Positions 14,474 through 18,869 of a DNA stretch of 18,869 bases are shown piece after piece. Position numbers and translations under genes: made by a program. Source of the DNA: Nitrospira sp. (lineage in GTDB: Bacteria; Nitrospirota; Nitrospiria; Nitrospirales; Nitrospiraceae); contig JABMDE010000033.1 in the NCBI GenBank assembly GCA_015904055.1, positions 1 through 18,869 on the forward strand, in the 5' to 3' direction. The notes below the pieces were generated by a model. It was not told where the DNA came from, searched no databases, and saw nothing but the letters and a program-made list of their open reading frames with translations. Within the stretch, counting starts at the first letter, position 1; each line of letters begins with the position of its first letter.

Positions 14474-15709
14474 TTGTGTGTGTGCATGCTGCTGTCTGCG
14501 CTCATGTCTGTCTGGCTTTGTGTGCCGGTATCGGCGCAATCGACGGTGTCTGCTCCGGCTGGAGTGCGTGTGATCGATACGCCGAATGATGGCGGTGCAA
14601 GTCTGACTATCCTCTGGGCGCCCAGCGATGTGGATGGTTCCACTGCGCGCTATCAGATCTTGTTCGGTGAAGGAGGGGTTGTTGATCCTGCATTGTTGAA
14701 AGTGATTGCGGAGTTTCCAGCCGATACCCGATTCGTGAAGGACGTCAAGACGACCTGGTGGACGAGGGAGGCAGAGAAAACCTGGCATCAGTATGTGATC
14801 CGGAACGGGAAAGATGCTGAGATAAAGGACGGCACGGCCTATACGGTTGCGGTGGCGCTACTCAAGGGGGAAGACCGGGCCATGAGCGCATTCGTTCAGG
14901 CCACTCCTGCCCCCAATTGGTTCAATTGGAACCAGCTCAATAACCTGATCATGGCGCTGTCGTTCGGTGGAATAGTCTTCTATGCCATCAGTCATGCCAA
15001 GCGGCATGAGATCTTTCTGCGGAGGATTCCCGGTCTCGATGCGGTTGATGAGGCCATCGGCCGCTCGACTGAGTTAGGCAAGCCAATTCTGTATTTGACC
15101 GGTGCGCACGATATGAGCGACCCCTCGACGATCGCAGCAGCAGTGATCCTTGGCCGAGTCGCCAAGCGCACGGCAGCCTATGAGACTGAGCTGATGGTGC
15201 CCCATCGAGACCCGATCACAATGGCCGTCTGCCAGGAAATCACAAAGCAGGCGTACTTAGAGGCTGGCAAGCCAGATCTCTTCAAGGAAGACTCAAACTT
15301 TTTCATCACCTCCGATCAATTCAGTTATACGGCGGCGGTCGACGGGATTATGTTGCGCAAGAAGCCAGCGGCAAACTTCTTTATGGGCTCCTATTTTGCC
15401 GAGTCGCTGTTGCTCACCGAAACCGGTGCGAGCACCGGCGCCATTCAGATCGCCGGGACTGATTCAGATCATCAGCTTCCATTCTTTGTGACGACGTGTG
15501 ACTACACGCTGATCGGCGAAGAGCTCTACGCCGCCAGCGCCTATCTGTCCAAAGAGCCGGTTCAGATCGGCACCCTGCGCGGGCAAGATATCGGGAAAGC
15601 CGTTATCTTGAGCGCCATTGTTATCGGCACGGTGTTGGCGACCATCGGCGTTGTCACGGGCGCGCAATGGCCGTCTCTGTTTCTGGACCTCTTTAAGGAT
15701 GTGAAATGA
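14474..15709 (+). CDS. FN3/DUF6754 membrane protein, copy 3
   Basis: Aligning to copy 1 puts the start at TTG 14474 behind AGGGG; GTG 14480, ATG 14486 or an upstream GTG at 14429, which would add a basic n-region, are possible. The domain order is the same as in copy 2: signal peptide (CMLLSALMSVWL, cut near VSA-Q), FN3-like domain, TM helix, cytoplasmic DUF6754 domain, second TM helix (LSAIVIGTVLATIGVVTG). The signal peptide is clearly related to that of copy 1 and unrelated to that of copy 2. From HEIFLRR to AYLSKEP the protein is identical in all three copies. It ends in an ATGA overlap with the next gene (15706-15709). The gene is intact. Confidence 0.85.
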   Translation: MCVCMLLSALMSVWLCVPVSAQSTVSAPAGVRVIDTPNDGGASLTILWAPSDVDGSTARYQILFGEGGVVDPALLKVIAEFPADTRFVKDVKTTWWTREAEKTWHQYVIRNGKDAEIKDGTAYTVAVALLKGEDRAMSAFVQATPAPNWFNWNQLNNLIMALSFGGIVFYAISHAKRHEIFLRRIPGLDAVDEAIGRSTELGKPILYLTGAHDMSDPSTIAAAVILGRVAKRTAAYETELMVPHRDPITMAVCQEITKQAYLEAGKPDLFKEDSNFFITSDQFSYTAAVDGIMLRKKPAANFFMGSYFAESLLLTETGASTGAIQIAGTDSDHQLPFFVTTCDYTLIGEELYAASAYLSKEPVQIGTLRGQDIGKAVILSAIVIGTVLATIGVVTGAQWPSLFLDLFKDVK

Positions 15710-16356
15710 TCTTCCTGCGCCGGCAATTACCATTGCTGATAACGATGATCACCGGGTTGCTCTTCGCCGGGCAGTATTACGTGCCGCATCCGGCTTCCGA
15801 GCAATTGCTGACCTCCGCCACCAAATGGCTTCAGATCGTCGGCGGCTTTGCGCTGGTCTTGGGGGTGACGAGCTTGTTCCATCAGCATGCGGCGAAAATT
15901 AGAAGGAAGGAAGAGGGGTGGGGTTATAGCCTCGTGCTCTATGCCGGGATGTTGGGGACGATTGCGGTTGGACTCTGGGCCAACGGGAAGGAAAGTGTCG
16001 AGGGGGTAGCCACCGCGTTTGGCTGGGTCTATTCCTACATGCTGGTGCCGCTGCAGGGGACCATGTTTGCGATTTTGGCCTTCTTCATCGCCTCCGCCGC
16101 CTATCGGTCGTTCCGAGCCAGGAGTCGTGAAGCCGCGGTGCTTTTGATTGCAGCGGTGATCGTCATGATGGGCCGTGTTCCACTAGGTGAATATCTGATC
16201 CCGCTGAGCGGCGATGTCTCCCAATGGATTCTGAACGTGCTGAACGCCGCAGTGCGCCGCGCTATCCTGATCGGGGTCAGCCTCGGCGCAGTGGCCTTGT
16301 CGTTCAAGATCATCTTCGGCGTTGAACGGTCGTATCTTGGAGGCGGTAAGGAGTAG
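15706..16356 (+). CDS. Six-TM membrane protein of the module, copy 3
   Basis: The product has 216 residues and is coupled to the DUF6754 gene by the ATGA overlap. It differs from copy 2 (6826-7476) by one residue, AAVRRA for ASVRRA, while many third codon positions differ. This pattern points to selection on the protein, not to a very recent copy event. Topology is as in copy 2, with about six TM helices and basic cytoplasmic loops. Family unknown. Confidence 0.85.
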   Translation: MIFLRRQLPLLITMITGLLFAGQYYVPHPASEQLLTSATKWLQIVGGFALVLGVTSLFHQHAAKIRRKEEGWGYSLVLYAGMLGTIAVGLWANGKESVEGVATAFGWVYSYMLVPLQGTMFAILAFFIASAAYRSFRARSREAAVLLIAAVIVMMGRVPLGEYLIPLSGDVSQWILNVLNAAVRRAILIGVSLGAVALSFKIIFGVERSYLGGGKE

Positions 16357-16358
16357 GG

Positions 16359-16453
16359 CGTGAAACGTGAAACGTTAGACGTAAAACGAAAGAACGTATC
16401 CGGTCCTCTTTGTAATCGTCCCATGTTTTACTTTTCACGTTTGACGTTTCACG
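16359..16453. repeat. Long word-palindrome between six-TM and two-TM genes, copy 3
   Basis: Two 29-base arms (16359-16387 and 16425-16453) are inverse complements at most positions. The left arm begins CGTGAAACGTGAAACGT and ends GTAAAAC; the right arm begins GTTTTAC and ends ACGTTTCACG. Each arm is itself a tandem of the word GTGAAAC. The loop is about 37 bases. The same gap in copy 2 (7477-7523) has only 47 bases and different words. A transcribed hairpin here could stabilise RNA or tune expression of the gene at 16464. Confidence 0.7.
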
Positions 16454-16463
16454 GGGCCTCAGC

Positions 16464-17306
16464 ATGACTTTTTCCGAAAGAATGCTCAAGATCGACCGGC
16501 GGATTATCTTCCTGGTGATTGGTCTGTGTACGCTCTTGCCCTTGCTCTATCCGGTCGGTCTGCCGATCAAGATTTCGTCGGAAGTGCGGGGCGTCTACGA
16601 CCATATCGAGTCGCTGCCGGAGCGATCCGTGTTTTTCATGTCGTTCGATTTCGACCCGGCCTCAAAGCCGGAGTTGCATCCGCAGGCGATCGCGCTGCTT
16701 CGGCACGCTTTCCGGAAAAATCTTCGTGTAGTGACCATGACGCTGTGGGTGACGGGCACCGGCTTAGCCGATCAAATCGTGACACAAGTGGCGAAGGAAA
16801 TGGGGAAGGAAAACGGCAAGGACTACGTCTTTCTCGGTTGGAGTCCCGGCAATACGGCTGTCATCATCAATCTGGGCCAGAATCTCTACAATACCTTTCC
16901 CAGCGATTATGGCGGCAAGCCGACAAAGGGGCTTCCGGTGCTTGACGGTGTGCAGAGTTTGAAAGATGTGACCTATTTGGTCAGCCTGGGTGCGGGTAAT
17001 CCTGGAGTCGAAGCCTGGTATGTGTTTGGGAAAGACAAATATAAGTTTGAGATGGGGGGCGGCTGCACAGGGGTGATGGCGCCGGGGCTCTATCCCTTAT
17101 TGAGAAGCGGGCAGATCAACGGTCTCATTGGCGGTCTGCGTGGCGCGGCAGAATATGAAAGCTTGATTGATCAGAAGGGCAAGGCTGTGGCCGGTATGGA
17201 TGCGCAGTCGGCGACGCATGTGGCGATCATTGTCCTGGTGATCATCTGTAATCTGTTTTACTTCAGCATGCGACGAACAGTGCGGCAGCAGAGCCAGGCG
17301 AGTTAA
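16464..17306 (+). CDS. Two-TM protein with large extracytoplasmic alpha/beta domain, copy 3
   Basis: The product has 280 residues and starts at ATG 16464. It differs from copy 2 at only a few positions (VYDH for VYNH, FFMSF for FFLSF, RRTVR for RRTAR). Two terminal TM helices flank a 200-residue domain predicted to lie outside. The conserved segments GWSPGNTAVIINLGQN and GGGCTGVMAPGLYPLL are unchanged. The long palindrome ends 11 bases before the start codon, and the Shine-Dalgarno is weak (ACGGGG). No family is recognised. Confidence 0.82.
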   Translation: MTFSERMLKIDRRIIFLVIGLCTLLPLLYPVGLPIKISSEVRGVYDHIESLPERSVFFMSFDFDPASKPELHPQAIALLRHAFRKNLRVVTMTLWVTGTGLADQIVTQVAKEMGKENGKDYVFLGWSPGNTAVIINLGQNLYNTFPSDYGGKPTKGLPVLDGVQSLKDVTYLVSLGAGNPGVEAWYVFGKDKYKFEMGGGCTGVMAPGLYPLLRSGQINGLIGGLRGAAEYESLIDQKGKAVAGMDAQSATHVAIIVLVIICNLFYFSMRRTVRQQSQAS

Positions 17307-17321
17307 GGAGCACGGTAGCTG

Positions 17322-18071
17322 ATGGATGCAACGGTACTTGGAGCGTGGGTGGCGACAGGGTTGACCCTGTTTATCTTCTCGTTCCTGTACAAAGACAACG
17401 CGCTGTTCAAGCTGGCGGAACATCTCTATGTGGGTGTGTCGGTCGGCTACACCATCGTGAAGGCGTACGACACGGTCATCGTGCATTTGATCGTCAAGCC
17501 GATCTTTGAACAGGGGGAGTATGCCCTGCTGATTCCTGTCGCCATCGGGATGCTCATGCTGACACGTTATGTGCCGAGAGCTGCCTGGCTATCCCGCTAC
17601 GCCTTCGCCTTTATCGTGGGGGTCGGATCGGGACTCGCGATTCCACGCACAATTTCATCGTTTATCTTGAGGCAGATTGAGGATACCGTCAGACCCCTGC
17701 TGTCGTTGGCCGGCGGGGATGGTGTGACCTTTTCGATGAATCTCCTCAACCCGTCGAGCAGCATCAATGTGATCATCATTTTGATCGGCGTGATCTCGGT
17801 ACTCTTTTACTTTTTCTTTTCAATCGAGCATAGCGGGCCAGGCAAGGTCGTGGCGCGAACCGGAGTGCTCTTCCTGATGATCGCGTTCGGCGCGGCGTTC
17901 GGCTATACCGTGATGGCGCGTATGTCTCTGCTGATCGGCCGGCTGACCGATCTGATCGAATTCTCTGATGCGTCATATGGGAATCCGACGCTCTGGCTGG
18001 CTATCTTGACTATCGGGGCGCTCGTTGTCCTCAGCCGGCGGTCGAGTCCTGGTGAGCAGGAAAAACAATAG
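17322..18071 (+). CDS. Seven-TM membrane protein of the module, copy 3
   Basis: The product has 249 residues, with the same helices as the copy at 8382-9137 and few substitutions (PRAAW for PKAAW, NPSSS for NPASS, VISVLF for VSSVLF). The C-terminal tails differ (SSPGEQEKQ versus PQKAPPEEGHG), so the tail is probably not critical. The RBS AAGGAG overlaps the stop of the upstream gene. The stop codon runs directly into the repeat at 18071. Confidence 0.82.
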   Translation: MDATVLGAWVATGLTLFIFSFLYKDNALFKLAEHLYVGVSVGYTIVKAYDTVIVHLIVKPIFEQGEYALLIPVAIGMLMLTRYVPRAAWLSRYAFAFIVGVGSGLAIPRTISSFILRQIEDTVRPLLSLAGGDGVTFSMNLLNPSSSINVIIILIGVISVLFYFFFSIEHSGPGKVVARTGVLFLMIAFGAAFGYTVMARMSLLIGRLTDLIEFSDASYGNPTLWLAILTIGALVVLSRRSSPGEQEKQ

Positions 18072-18240
18072 GTCTGTCTGGTCCATCTGGTCTATCTCGT
18101 GGGGCAGGCCTGTCCGAATCAGCTCTTGACGAAATGGTCCATGGTCCGGATAGACTGCATCAACGAGATGGCATCGGTTTCTCCCAGACAGACCAAATAG
18201 ACCGAATAGACCAGACAGACCGAATTCACCAGATAGACCC
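18071..18240. repeat. GGTCTGTCTGG/CCAGACAGACC word-palindrome before Memo-like gene, copy 3
   Basis: The left arm (18071-18100) consists of the words GGTCTGTCTGG, TCCATCTGG and TCTATCTCG. The right part (18185-18239) repeats CAGACAGACC, AATAGACCG, ACCAGACAGACC and CCAGATAGACC, the inverse of the left. An inner pair ATCTCGT/ACGAGAT extends the fold. The 176-base gap (18072-18247) has no ORF of note. It bears no resemblance to the matching gap of copy 2. Confidence 0.7.
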
Positions 18241-18247
18241 TAGCATC

Positions 18248-18869
18248 ATGACAATCAGCGCAACCAAAGACCCATCCCAATATCCCATCCTGAGAAATCT
18301 CCAATTCTCGCCCATTAAACAGGGAGAGGACCAGTTGATCGTTCTCTGGGACCCAAGCGGATTGAGCAAGGAAAAGCTCGTCCTGCCGTTGAATTACTTT
18401 TTCATCGTCCAGCATTTTGACGGCGAGCATTCGCTTCTGGAAATCGGCGCGATTTACCTGAAGCGTTTCGGCGAATTTCTGATGCCGAGCAAAGTGGAGC
18501 AGCTGGTCGAGGATCTCAATCAGAAACTCTTTCTGGAAGGGGAGAGGGCCGACAGTGCCAGACTGCGCCTCCGGGATGAGTATCGGCAAGCCCCGCTTCG
18601 GAAGGCTGCCTTTGCCGGCCGCAGTTATGAAGCCGACGGAGCGAAGTTGAAAAAGCAGATCGACGGATTCTTTGCATCCGAGGAAGGCCCAGACTTCAAG
18701 CCGTCAGAAAACCAAGGGAAGCCGATCAGGGGGTTGGTGGCGCCGACTTATGATCTGAAGCAGGCTGGGCCAATCTATGCGTGGGCGTATAAAGAACTAC
18801 AAGATTCAGAGCAGCCCGATGTGTATGTCGTATTCGGCACAGCCTATGCCGGATTGGATAATCTATTTG
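18248..18869 (+). CDS. Memo-like protein, module copy 3 (cut by window end)
   Basis: ATG 18248 opens a frame that stays open to the window end, about 207 residues. It is nearly identical to the copy at 9250-10491, with small changes at the N-terminus (MTISATKDPSQY) and elsewhere (VEDLNQK for VVDLDQK). The PqqD-like N-terminal region and the start of the Memo domain are present. The two histidine replacements are the same as in copy 2 (VAPTYD and GTAYAG), so loss of the metal site predates the duplication. The rest lies outside the window. Confidence 0.85.
   Translation, partial: MTISATKDPSQYPILRNLQFSPIKQGEDQLIVLWDPSGLSKEKLVLPLNYFFIVQHFDGEHSLLEIGAIYLKRFGEFLMPSKVEQLVEDLNQKLFLEGERADSARLRLRDEYRQAPLRKAAFAGRSYEADGAKLKKQIDGFFASEEGPDFKPSENQGKPIRGLVAPTYDLKQAGPIYAWAYKELQDSEQPDVYVVFGTAYAGLDNLF

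Noticed and set aside
18071..18247. Possible CRISPR array from the repeated GACAGACC/TAGACC words
   Set aside because: The units are only 7-12 bases, irregular and inverted rather than spaced direct repeats, and no cas genes are present.

Overview
The window looks like chromosomal DNA of a moderately GC-rich Gram-negative bacterium, most likely Nitrospira or a close relative in the Nitrospirota. That assignment is an inference. It rests on the gene content (a MutL-like ATPase next to a fibronectin/DUF6754 membrane protein and a Memo-like protein) and on the style of the intergenic palindromes. No rRNA, transposase, integrase, phage gene or CRISPR array is visible.

Layout. (1) 1-1811: the tail of a first copy of a gene module. 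It holds the 3' part of a KOW-like gene and a DUF6754 gene whose last segment is replaced, at about 1610, by the 3' end of an unrelated plsY-like gene. (2) 1812-2111: a gene-free stretch with a hairpin terminator and a near-consensus sigma-70 promoter. (3) 2112-10491: a complete second module on the plus strand: small conserved protein, MutL/GlmL-like ASKHA ATPase, barrel/KOW protein (frameshifted), signal peptide-FN3-TM-DUF6754-TM protein, six-TM protein, two-TM protein with an extracytoplasmic domain, seven-TM protein, and a degenerate Memo protein. Spacing is tight, with ATGA overlaps. (4) 10492-13717: an unrelated minus-strand block with an FKBP-type PPIase, an MFS transporter, a cyclophilin and tRNA-Ser(GCU). 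(5) 13720-18869: a third module copy. It starts abruptly in the middle of the KOW-like gene, 2 bases from the 5' end of the tRNA, and runs out of the window inside its Memo gene.

How the genes may work together. The cytosolic ATPase and Memo-like protein, the mostly membrane-embedded proteins and the FN3 domain predicted outside the membrane suggest one envelope-associated complex. Its function is unknown to me and no substrate can be read from the sequence. The DUF6754 cytoplasmic region (about 190 residues) is identical in protein sequence in all three copies although the DNA differs at many synonymous positions. This shows strong purifying selection. Against that, the KOW-like gene is broken in both copies that can be judged, and two module edges are abrupt junctions. 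Rearrangement and assembly error both need to be considered.

A second pattern is the spacers. Several intergenic gaps hold imperfect palindromes built from short repeated words. Equivalent gaps in module copies 2 and 3 hold completely different words, although the flanking genes are nearly identical.
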